Position numbers and translations under genes: made by a program. Shown here piece after piece: positions 25,962 through 32,612 of a stretch of 36,282 nt of DNA. The DNA is from Chloroflexota bacterium (GTDB taxonomy: Bacteria; Chloroflexota; Anaerolineae; CG2-30-64-16), in NCBI GenBank assembly GCA_026389845.1, contig JAPLHB010000129.1, positions 1 through 36,282 on the forward strand, read 5' to 3'. The notes under the pieces were generated by a model. That model was not told where the DNA came from. It saw only the letters and a list, made by a program, of their open reading frames with translations, and made no database searches. Position 1 is the first letter of the stretch; each line of letters starts with the position of its first letter.

Positions 25962-27008
25962 CTATCGTCCCACAAACTCATTGGTATACAGGTCCGCCGC
26001 CGTGACATCCGTCTGGATCAGCCCCATCTTGCGCATGAAGACCGCGGCCTTTTCCCACGCGGCCGGGTCGGAGCGGCCCAGGTCGGACTGGGCCGCCTGC
26101 CATAACTTGAGCGATTCGTCGAAGATCGCCCGGCTGACCTTCGCCTGGTCGCCGCCGGCCTCGGGCACCGCCTTCAGGCTGAAGTCGAACGCGGCATCGG
26201 GGTCAGCCAGGGTGTCGGCCAGGCCGCGCAAGGCTGCTGTGACCAACGCCTGCACCAGTTGCGGTTTCTCCTGGATCATCTTCTCGTTGGTGATAAGACC
26301 GTTAGATGGCAGATCAATGAAATCGGACACGGCGATGGTGGTCACGTCCTGCCCGGCCAGCCGCAACTGCACCGGGCCGTTGACGACGTAATCCAGCGCC
26401 GCGTCCACCCGATCCTGGCTGAGCGTTGCGGCCTGAGTAAAGCCAATGACCTGCAGATTGACCTTGCTCACGTCGAGGCCGCCGGCGTAGGCTAAGGCTT
26501 CCCATGCCACGTAGCTCGCGCCGCTGAGCATGGAGATGCCGACCGTCTTGCCGACCAGGTCTGCCGGCGTCTTGATGCCCTTGTCGGCCTTGGCGAACAG
26601 CACGACCGGGAAGCGGCGATACCAACGCATGACGTAGCGCACCGGCAAGCCCTGGCTGCGACCGAGAATCACCTCCTCGCCGCTGCCGATCATAAACTGA
26701 AGCGCATTCGTGCCGACCAGCTTGAGCAAGTCCGACTCGAGGCCGTAGCGGAAGGTCACGTCCAGTCCGGCATCCTTGAAATATCCCCGCGCCTGTGCCA
26801 CGTAGAACGGCGCAAACTGAACGCTGGGGATGTAGCCCATCGCCAGGGTCACCTTGATTGGAACGGCCGCCGCAGCACTCGCGCTCTCGCTGACGCGAGA
26901 CGGCGCAGGCGCTTCGGATGCCGCGGGTGTGTTCGCCATCGGCGTCGTGGGGTAACAACCGGAGAGCAGAACAGCCACGATCAAACCCAGCAAAGCCACA
27001 TGCTTCAT
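25962..27008 (-). CDS. ribY: RibY-like substrate-binding lipoprotein (NMT1/THI5-like), FMN-riboswitch controlled
   Basis: 348 aa. The signal peptide ends in a lipobox, LLSGC (Cys18), so it is a membrane-anchored lipoprotein facing outward; a Ser/Ala/Pro linker follows. The binding domain (about 52-325) is of the NMT1/THI5 type: VTLAMGYIPSVQFAPFYVAQ, then RGYFKDAGLDVTF, GSGEEVILGRSQGLPV and DLVGKTVGISMLSGASY. AAGGGGGG 4 nt upstream of ATG 27008 is a strong ribosome binding site. Relatives bind thiamine precursors or, in RFN-regulated RibXY systems described in Chloroflexi and others, riboflavin. The FMN riboswitch in the leader strongly favours riboflavin here. The ATPase gene follows with 4 bp between; the permease is missing from this cluster. 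Confidence 0.85.
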   Translation of the reverse strand: MKHVALLGLIVAVLLSGCYPTTPMANTPAASEAPAPSRVSESASAAAAVPIKVTLAMGYIPSVQFAPFYVAQARGYFKDAGLDVTFRYGLESDLLKLVGTNALQFMIGSGEEVILGRSQGLPVRYVMRWYRRFPVVLFAKADKGIKTPADLVGKTVGISMLSGASYVAWEALAYAGGLDVSKVNLQVIGFTQAATLSQDRVDAALDYVVNGPVQLRLAGQDVTTIAVSDFIDLPSNGLITNEKMIQEKPQLVQALVTAALRGLADTLADPDAAFDFSLKAVPEAGGDQAKVSRAIFDESLKLWQAAQSDLGRSDPAAWEKAAVFMRKMGLIQTDVTAADLYTNEFVGR

Positions 27009-27024
27009 ACATCCCCCCTTCTTG

Positions 27025-27217
27025 CAGGAGTCAGAAGTCAGGAGTCAGGAGTCAGCTCTCGGCTATCAGCTTTCAGCGGTCAGCTTCCAGCCACCAGCTT
27101 CCAGCTTCCAGCTTCCAGTTTCCAGCTTCCAGCTTCCAGCTTCCAGCTTCCAGTTTCCAGCTTCCAGCTTCCAGCTTCCAGTTTCCAGCATCCAGCTTCC
27201 AGTTTCCAGCCCTCAGC
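27025..27217 (-). repeat. Long heptad array between riboswitch terminator and ribY
   Basis: About 27 units of the form cagNNNN: caggagt and cagaagt near the gene, then mostly cagcttc with cagtttc. It occupies most of the leader between the riboswitch terminator (27222) and the ribY ribosome binding site, so it is transcribed only when the riboswitch allows read-through. Confidence 0.9.
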
Positions 27218-27221
27218 CAAC

Positions 27222-27254
27222 AAAAAAAGCCCCAGGGCTACATACCCCGGGGCT
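27222..27254 (-). terminator. Intrinsic terminator of the FMN riboswitch
   Basis: On the minus strand AGCCCCGGGG (27245-27254) pairs with CCCTGGGGCT (27228-27237), with one G-U pair, around a short loop and runs into seven U residues (27222-27228). It sits 39 nt downstream of the aptamer, as expected for an expression platform. Confidence 0.88.
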
Positions 27255-27292
27255 ACACAAGCACACACCGCGCGCGGACTGCGTACAGTATT

Positions 27293-27469
27293 GCTCACCT
27301 TCTCCCATCCGGACTCTACCGTCGGCCCCGGCATTTCACCGGGTCTGCGCCTGCCCGAAGAAACCGTTTCTCGCAGAAACCGGGTCTCTCCACTGTGCAA
27401 GCGCTCGCGGGCTTGGCCCTGGTAGGCCATACCGCCGGTCGAGAATAACCTGCTTCGTGATGCGTGAGC
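27293..27469 (-). promoter_or_regulatory. FMN riboswitch (RFN element)
   Basis: Minus-strand conserved RFN segments are present in order: GACCGGCGGTA near 27431-27441, GCCCGCGAGCGC near 27400-27412, GACCCGGTGAAATGCCGGGG, GCCGACGGTAGAGTCCGGAT and GGGAGAAGG near 27300. The closing helix P1 is GCTCAC (27464-27469) with GTGAGC (27293-27298). The P2 loop is slightly shortened, with GGTTATTCTC where the consensus has GGTGAAATTCCC. The element of about 177 nt has an extended variable hairpin after the GCCCGCGAGC segment. FMN binding should favour the downstream terminator and switch off ribY and the ATPase gene. Confidence 0.93.
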
Positions 27470-27502
27470 CGTGAGAATCTTTGCGGCGACCTATTTTCAC
27501 AT

Positions 27503-27523
27503 AGCACGCAACACGCAACACGC
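27503..27523 (-). repeat. Three heptads upstream of the riboswitch
   Basis: agcacgc, aacacgc and aacacgc lie between the promoter and the aptamer, in the 5' leader. They are the same words as in the 25124 array. Confidence 0.6.
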
Positions 27524-27569
27524 AACAAGTATCACTCTGCCCCGAAGGCGCTATTCGATTATGATGTGA

Positions 27570-27597
27570 AGTATAGCACACGGAAAGGAGGTGTCAA
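27570..27597 (-). promoter_or_regulatory. ribY: Sigma-70-type promoter of the riboswitch-ribY operon
   Basis: On the minus strand a perfect TTGACA (27592-27597), a 16-nt spacer and TATACT (27570-27575). The predicted transcript starts near 27563, giving a leader of roughly 555 nt containing heptads, riboswitch, terminator and the long array. The promoter lies just past the end of the MFS gene. Confidence 0.8.
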
Positions 27598-27619
27598 ATA
27601 GCGCACCCGCTTCCCGCGT

Positions 27620-29089
27620 TCAACTTGCGATGGCGACCGGCGCGGGCTTCGGTTCGTGCACCCACCGCAGCGCCACGACCGACAACAAGAACATGACCCC
27701 GTAGATGGCGAACAACAGGATGTAGCCCACGCCCGGCAGACCCGGCAGGTGCGCAGTCAGGTAATCCGCCAGCGGGCCGCCGATGAACGAGCCGACCGCG
27801 CCCGCGCCCGCGCCGGCCAGGTTGGAGATGCCCAGGTAGCGACCTGCCTCGGCCTTCGGCGCCAGCTCGGTGCCCAAGGCCCAGTTGGCGGTGAAGAAGA
27901 GGCCGGTGGCGATGCCGATGAGGGAGCCGCCGACGTAGATCACGGTCATGCTGGGCGAAAGGAGCGCGATCAGCACGCCCAGCGCGGCCAGCAAGCCTGC
28001 GACGCCGACCAGCCGTTTGCGGCCGAAGCGATCGGCCAGCCACCCGCTGGGCAGCGCCGACACCAGGATGAAGACGCCGATCACGGTCATCAGCAGCGCG
28101 GCCGGCCCGGCCGCCTTCTCGCGCACCAGGCCCAGGCGGCCTTGCAGGAAGAAAACGGCAAAGGTGGAGAGGTTGGTTGTGCCCACCAGGAACGCCAGCC
28201 GGTTGACCACCCACCAGGTGAAGGATGGATTGTCAGCCACTGCCCGCCCGCCGACGCTGATCCGCACGCTGATCCACACGCCCAGGCCGACGGCTATCGC
28301 CATCGCGAGCAGCCCACTCAACCCCACGAGCGCGATCAGCAGGGCCGGCGTGTTGATCCCCGCCAGCAGTCGTCCCAGAAGTTGAACTCCCGCGCCCAGC
28401 CCGAGGATGATCGCGGTGAAAATCGCGGTCATGGCCGCCAGGCGGCCGATCGGGGTCCAATCGAAGGGCGGCGGCGTCTCCGCCAGCCGCTTTTCGGGCA
28501 CGAGCATGGCCAACGCCATGACGACCACCAACACCGCCATCGCGAGCAGGATGCCGCCCCACATGTTCCCCGCGGCGATGATCTTAGCGATGGTGAATGA
28601 TACCAGGATGAGTGGCAGCGGAACTTCCAACACGGCCTTGACGCCGGAGAAGCGACCGCGTTTGTCGTCGGGAACCAAATCAGGGATGAGGGCCTGTTGC
28701 GGCCCTTGCGCGGTGTTGGCCGCGACCGAGAGGAGGATTCCCATGGCGAACAGGAACCAGAAGCCGCCCATGCCGGTCATCCAGGACGAAAAGCCGATGG
28801 CGGCGATGAAGACCAACATGCCGAGCGTGCCGATGAAGATGAACGGCCGGCGGCGGCCCCACGGCAGCGTGCTGCGGTCGGAGAACATGCCCATGACTGC
28901 CTGGGCCAGCAGTGCCACCATCAGCGTCCACAGTCGGAACGTGCCGTAGTACGTCCCCTTCTGCGCCTCGCCCACAAACATCTGCACCAGCAGCGGGAAG
29001 ACCAGGCCGTTCGTTTGCGAGAGAACGGTCAGGCCCAGGAAGTAGATGTTGACGGTGATGTAGTCGTACCAGCGGATGGCTCGTTGCAT
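27620..29089 (-). CDS. MFS transporter, possibly GPH/sucrose-transporter-like
   Basis: 489-aa polytopic inner-membrane protein with about 12 hydrophobic helices. The cytoplasmic loop between helices 2 and 3 reads GMFSDRSTLPWGRRRPFIF (about 67-85), a variant of the MFS loop motif resembling glycoside-pentoside-hexuronide and plant-type sucrose transporters. A second such loop, WLADRFGRKRLVG, lies in the C-terminal half. Start ATG 29089 has GAGGAG 7 nt upstream. Sugar transport is suggested by family resemblance and by sugar-related neighbours but cannot be fixed from sequence. It is unlikely to be controlled by the FMN riboswitch, which lies downstream of it with its own promoter. Confidence 0.85.
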   Translation of the reverse strand: MQRAIRWYDYITVNIYFLGLTVLSQTNGLVFPLLVQMFVGEAQKGTYYGTFRLWTLMVALLAQAVMGMFSDRSTLPWGRRRPFIFIGTLGMLVFIAAIGFSSWMTGMGGFWFLFAMGILLSVAANTAQGPQQALIPDLVPDDKRGRFSGVKAVLEVPLPLILVSFTIAKIIAAGNMWGGILLAMAVLVVVMALAMLVPEKRLAETPPPFDWTPIGRLAAMTAIFTAIILGLGAGVQLLGRLLAGINTPALLIALVGLSGLLAMAIAVGLGVWISVRISVGGRAVADNPSFTWWVVNRLAFLVGTTNLSTFAVFFLQGRLGLVREKAAGPAALLMTVIGVFILVSALPSGWLADRFGRKRLVGVAGLLAALGVLIALLSPSMTVIYVGGSLIGIATGLFFTANWALGTELAPKAEAGRYLGISNLAGAGAGAVGSFIGGPLADYLTAHLPGLPGVGYILLFAIYGVMFLLSVVALRWVHEPKPAPVAIAS

Positions 29090-29220
29090 GGTTGCGCTCC
29101 TCTTTGATGGCTAACATGATGGCTAACATCAGCTTGCTGGCGCCCGTTTTGGGACAGCGTCAGTCGAGGCAAGTATACATCAGAACCCGAAAATTGAAAA
29201 CGTAAAAGCCCGGCTTGCCT

Positions 29221-29250
29221 TTGACGAACCTCCGAGGCTTCTGGTATACT
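29221..29250 (+). promoter_or_regulatory. Promoter of the GyrI-like gene
   Basis: TTGACG (29221-29226), 18-nt spacer, TATACT (29245-29250). The inferred transcript begins only about 17 nt before the start codon, just ahead of the GGGAGG ribosome binding site. Confidence 0.7.
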
Positions 29251-29273
29251 CGCCCTATGAAAGGGAGGAAACG

Positions 29274-29909
29274 ATGGACAAGCTCGATCTGCGCAACGAA
29301 TTGAAGTACCTCTACGCCCCCTCGGCGAAGAAGGTCGAAGTCGTCGAGGCGCCGGAGTTCCAGTTCGCCATGATCCATGGGCGGATCGAATCCGGCGCGG
29401 AACCGGGCAACTCGCCGGCGTTCAAGCAGGCCATGGAGGCGTTGTACGGCGTCTCCTACACCCTGAAGTTCATGTCCAAGCTGCGCAAGGAAGACCCGAT
29501 TGACTATGGAGTGATGACGCTGGAAGGACTGTGGTGGATCGAGGAGGGGGAGTTCAGCCTCGACCGCAAAGACAACTGGCTCTACACAGTCATGATCCTC
29601 CAGCCTGACCACATCACGGCGGAGATGTTCGACGAGGCGCGGGCGCAAGTGCGCAAGAAACGCGGCGATAGCCCAGCTTTGGCTGAGCTCCGGCTGGAAC
29701 GGTTCCACGAGGGGCTGGCGATCCAAATCATGCACATCGGGCCGTACGCGACGGAGCCAGCCACCGTCGCTAAGATGGACGCCTTCGCCCAGGAGCACGG
29801 TTTCGTCAAGCGAGGCAAGCACCACGAGATCTACATGGGCGATCCGCTGCGTGCTGCGCCGGAGAAACTCAAGACCATTCTCCGGCATCCAGTGACAAAG
29901 GCCGTTTGA
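29274..29909 (+). CDS. GyrI-like small-molecule-binding domain protein
   Basis: 211-aa soluble protein with GyrI-like (SOUL/heme-binding related) sequence: KVEVVEAPEFQFAMIHGR near the N-terminus, EGLWWIEEGEF in the middle, and AIQIMHIGPYATEPATVAKMDAFAQEHG followed by HHEIYMGDP at the end. GGGAGG (29263-29268) stands 5 nt before ATG 29274. These stand-alone proteins bind hydrophobic small molecules or, in some relatives, hydrolyse them; no DNA-binding domain is present, so this is not a full AraC- or MerR-type regulator. The ligand is unknown. It starts a small plus-strand pair with the methyltransferase-like gene. Confidence 0.85.
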   Translation: MDKLDLRNELKYLYAPSAKKVEVVEAPEFQFAMIHGRIESGAEPGNSPAFKQAMEALYGVSYTLKFMSKLRKEDPIDYGVMTLEGLWWIEEGEFSLDRKDNWLYTVMILQPDHITAEMFDEARAQVRKKRGDSPALAELRLERFHEGLAIQIMHIGPYATEPATVAKMDAFAQEHGFVKRGKHHEIYMGDPLRAAPEKLKTILRHPVTKAV

Positions 29910-29950
29910 GGCGCCATCACCCACACAGATACCCACATGGGAGGGCACAG

Positions 29951-30498
29951 ATGCTCCAGCTTATCATCTTCGTGGTTGCCTCGGCGGGACTCGTCTACGT
30001 GTCACGAGCCTCGCTACGCCATCCCCGCTCGCACGGCTTCTATCGCTTCTGCGCGTGGGAGGCGATCCTGGCCCTGGTGCTGCTCAACGCGGCGGTCTGG
30101 TTTCGTGATCCCTTTTCCTGGCATCAGATCGTCTCCTGGACGCTTCTGGTCATCGCGATCATCCCACTCGCCCTCGGCGTCTATCGGCTGAATACGGCCA
30201 GACGATCTGAGCAAGAAAGGCCGGACGCGGCGCTGCTGGGGTTCGAGAAGACGGCCGAGTTGGTGACTGTCGGCGTGTACCGGTTCATCCGCCACCCGAT
30301 GTACAGCTCGCTGCTCCTCCTGGCCTGGGCGTATTCTTCAAGGCGCCGTCGTGGCCGGGCGTCGCGCTGGTGTTGGCCGCGACAGGATTCCTGGCGGCGA
30401 CCGCCACGGTCGAGGAACGGGAGAACGTCCGCTTCTTCGGGCCGGCCTATGCAGCCTACATGAAGCGGACGAGGATGTTCATCCCGTTTGCGTTCTGA
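29951..30498 (+). pseudogene. Isoprenylcysteine carboxyl methyltransferase-like membrane protein, frameshifted
   Basis: ATG 29951 with GGGAGGG 5 nt upstream begins a membrane protein of about 182 aa if one base is restored. The first frame gives several hydrophobic helices and VGVYRFIRHPMYSSLLLLAW. After about 30330 the correct continuation is in another frame: FFKAPSWPGVALVLAATG, then EERENVRFFGPAYAAYMKRT and RMFIPFAF, ending at TGA 30496-30498. Restoring one G in the tgggcg run at about 30328 joins both parts. The RHPMY and EER...YxxYMKRT motifs are typical of ICMT/PEMT-like S-adenosylmethionine-dependent methyltransferases. The break may be an assembly error or a real lesion. The 3' end overlaps the convergent 4Fe-4S gene by 20 bp. 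Confidence 0.75.
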
Positions 30499-31342
30499 AG
30501 GAGGGGGAGCGCACGTCTACCAGGGGTGTGATCCGGGCGATTGACTCCTCCACAAATCGGCCGTGCGCGACCGTGACCTCGATCGCCTCTTGCGGGCAGA
30601 CCTCGGCGCACCGGCCGCAGCCCCGGCACGCGTCACCGATCACGGCGCGGTCGCCGTCCATGTGAATGGCATCCACGAAGCAGACGCTCTGCGTGCAAGT
30701 CCCGCACCCCACGCACCGGTCGCTGACCGCGACGGTCACGCCCTCCATTGCCGTCACCCGCTCCCCGATGCGGTCGGCCACGTGGGGCAGCACCCGCCAC
30801 AGGCAACAGCACGGGCAGCAGTTGCAGATGGTCAGCAGCCTGTCGCCCGGGCCGACGCCGAGCCAGACGGTGTCGAGCCGGTTGCGGCCGATCAGGTGCA
30901 CCAGGCCGGCCGCGCGGCAGCGGCGCACGTGCGCCAGCGCCTCCTCTTTCGTCACGCGGCGTCCCAGCCTGGGGTTGATCCCGGCCGCAGCCTCGCCCAG
31001 GAAGAGACACCCGAGGTCTATGGGGTAGTCCTGGCACCGGCTGGCCTCGCGGCAGATGCAGGTGTGCATGAGCCAATGGAAGCCGGCCTGCTCGATGAAA
31101 TGCTCCACGACCTGGGAGGGCAGCACCACATCGGCAGACGCCTCCACCGGCAGGCCGACGGGGATGGTGCGCCGGCTCTGCGCCATGACCACCCGGTCGG
31201 CCGGCAGGTAGAAGAGGTCATCCCCGGCAAAGAGCCAGCGATCCACGAGCGCGCCGATCAGCGGCGCACGAGTCGCCCGCGCCAGCAGGAAGCGGCCCCC
31301 GAAGGTCATCTTGAGGAGTTGGACCAGCCAGACAGGTCGCAT
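30479..31342 (-). CDS. Cysteine-rich 4Fe-4S ferredoxin-domain protein
   Basis: 287 aa, likely a cytoplasmic or membrane-associated redox protein. Three cysteine clusters occur. The first is C95, C97, C103 and C112. The second is an unusual dense stretch, ICNCCPCCCLW, with C173, C175, C176 and C178-C180. The third is a C-terminal 2x[4Fe-4S] ferredoxin module with C210, C213, C216 and C221, then C239, C242, C245 and C249. The first ferredoxin cluster has four residues before its last Cys instead of the usual three. ATG 31342 lies 5 bp after the DegV stop; a longer frame overlaps DegV without reason. There is no clear ribosome binding site, so translation may be coupled to DegV. The function is not recognised; electron transfer is inferred. 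Confidence 0.82.
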   Translation of the reverse strand: MRPVWLVQLLKMTFGGRFLLARATRAPLIGALVDRWLFAGDDLFYLPADRVVMAQSRRTIPVGLPVEASADVVLPSQVVEHFIEQAGFHWLMHTCICREASRCQDYPIDLGCLFLGEAAAGINPRLGRRVTKEEALAHVRRCRAAGLVHLIGRNRLDTVWLGVGPGDRLLTICNCCPCCCLWRVLPHVADRIGERVTAMEGVTVAVSDRCVGCGTCTQSVCFVDAIHMDGDRAVIGDACRGCGRCAEVCPQEAIEVTVAHGRFVEESIARITPLVDVRSPSFRTQTG

Positions 31343-31347
31343 CGGAT

Positions 31348-32217
31348 CTAGTCGCGCACCGGGAAATAACACACGCCGGCGGTGCCAGGCCCGGTATGCA
31401 CACCCAGCGCAGGAGACAGCTCGGCGATCAGCGACTCGACGCACGTCAGGCGTTCCTCGAACAGCCGCTTGATTTTTTCCGCTTCTTCCAGCGCCGCCGC
31501 ATGCAGAAACGCGATCTTGATCTTGCCCGCCTTCCCCACCGCCGACTCGACCATCTCGACCATCTTTTCATAGGCCGCGCGGCGGCTGCGCACCTGGCCC
31601 AGCGGCACGATCACCCCATCCTCCATGCCGATGAGCGGCTTGATGCTCAACAGGGAGCCGAACAGGTGCGCGGCCTTGCCGATCCGGCCGCCCATGTAGA
31701 GATACTTGAGCGTGTCGGCCGTCTGGATCATGCGCGTGATCGGGATCATGTCCTTGACCAGGGTAACGATCTCGCCCAGTGACTTGCCCGCCAGCGCGGC
31801 CCGCGCGGCCTCGATCACCATCCAACCCTGGCACATCGCGACGTTCAGCGTGTCAATCACCTCGATCCGCAGATCGGGGAAGGCATCCACGAGCATCTGT
31901 TTGGCGACCAGCGCCGACTGGTACGCGCCGCTGCCCTTGGAAGTGATGTGGATGCTGACGATCTCGCGCACACCCTGTTCCGCGTAGAGGGTCCGGTACA
32001 CTTGCAGGTAATCGCCAGGGCTGGGATTCGCCGTCTTGGGCAGCTCACTAGCGGTGGACAGCCATTGGTAGAAGGTATCGCAGTGGATTGTCAACAGGTC
32101 CCTGAGCACCTCCTGACCGCGATGAATGTAGTAGGGAACCCAGTGGATGCCGAGCGTCTCGATGAGGGCTTCCGGAATGCTGGCAACGCTGTCGGTGACG
32201 ATGGCTACGGTGGGCAT
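31348..32217 (-). CDS. DegV-family fatty-acid-binding protein
   Basis: 289-aa cytoplasmic protein. The N-terminus VAIVTDSVASIPEALIETLGI and the segment IVSIHITSKGSGAYQSALVAK are characteristic of DegV, as is YLYMGGRIGKAAHLFGSLLSIKPLI in the C-terminal domain. DegV proteins bind a fatty-acid carboxylate; some (FakB) present it to a fatty-acid kinase FakA. No FakA is in the window. AAGGAG 7 nt before ATG 32217 supports the start. The 4Fe-4S gene follows after 5 bp, so the two probably form one transcript. Confidence 0.92.
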   Translation of the reverse strand: MPTVAIVTDSVASIPEALIETLGIHWVPYYIHRGQEVLRDLLTIHCDTFYQWLSTASELPKTANPSPGDYLQVYRTLYAEQGVREIVSIHITSKGSGAYQSALVAKQMLVDAFPDLRIEVIDTLNVAMCQGWMVIEAARAALAGKSLGEIVTLVKDMIPITRMIQTADTLKYLYMGGRIGKAAHLFGSLLSIKPLIGMEDGVIVPLGQVRSRRAAYEKMVEMVESAVGKAGKIKIAFLHAAALEEAEKIKRLFEERLTCVESLIAELSPALGVHTGPGTAGVCYFPVRD

Positions 32218-32357
32218 GACTGTCTCCTTGACATGGTTATCGGATGCTGGGGCACGGGCACGGCGACCCGGTTTGCCGCCGCGCCTTCACTCTAGTTTAC
32301 TATAAAAAACCGCAAACATGCTAAAATGACACAGGCCAGACGCGACGGGTGAAGATG

Positions 32358-32583
32358 GAACGCGGATGAACGCGGAGATCGCGGACGCCGCGGATGTTTT
32401 TGGGGCTTGCCCGCGTTCTCTGCGTTGTCCGCGTAGTCCGCGTCCCGTTCTCAGGGTAGTTGCCCATGCCGCGCGCGCCGCCACGGCGCATGAAAACGGG
32501 CCGCGGATCAACACGGCTGGCCGCGGATTCTTGTCCTTGATCCGGGTTGATCTGCGTTGATCCGCGGCCTATTCTCAGGGTAG
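32358..32583. repeat. Complex intergenic repeats between divergent DegV and GGR genes
   Basis: The gene-free gap 32218-32612 contains CGCGGA-type words repeated at 9-10 bp spacing (32358-32395), inverted TCCGCG words (32421-32443), a perfect 12-bp inverted pair ccgcggatcaac (32501-32512 with 32556-32567), and a direct repeat ttctcagggtag (32448-32459 and 32572-32583). An AT-rich spot near 32290-32330 may hold divergent promoters, but no convincing pair of boxes was found. Confidence 0.6.
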
Positions 32584-32612
32584 AATGACCGTTGTTTCCG
32601 AAGGAGCAGGGC

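Noticed and set aside
27620..29089. MFS gene as an FMN-riboswitch-regulated riboflavin transporter
   Set aside because: The riboswitch lies downstream of it on the same strand with its own promoter, so it cannot control this gene.
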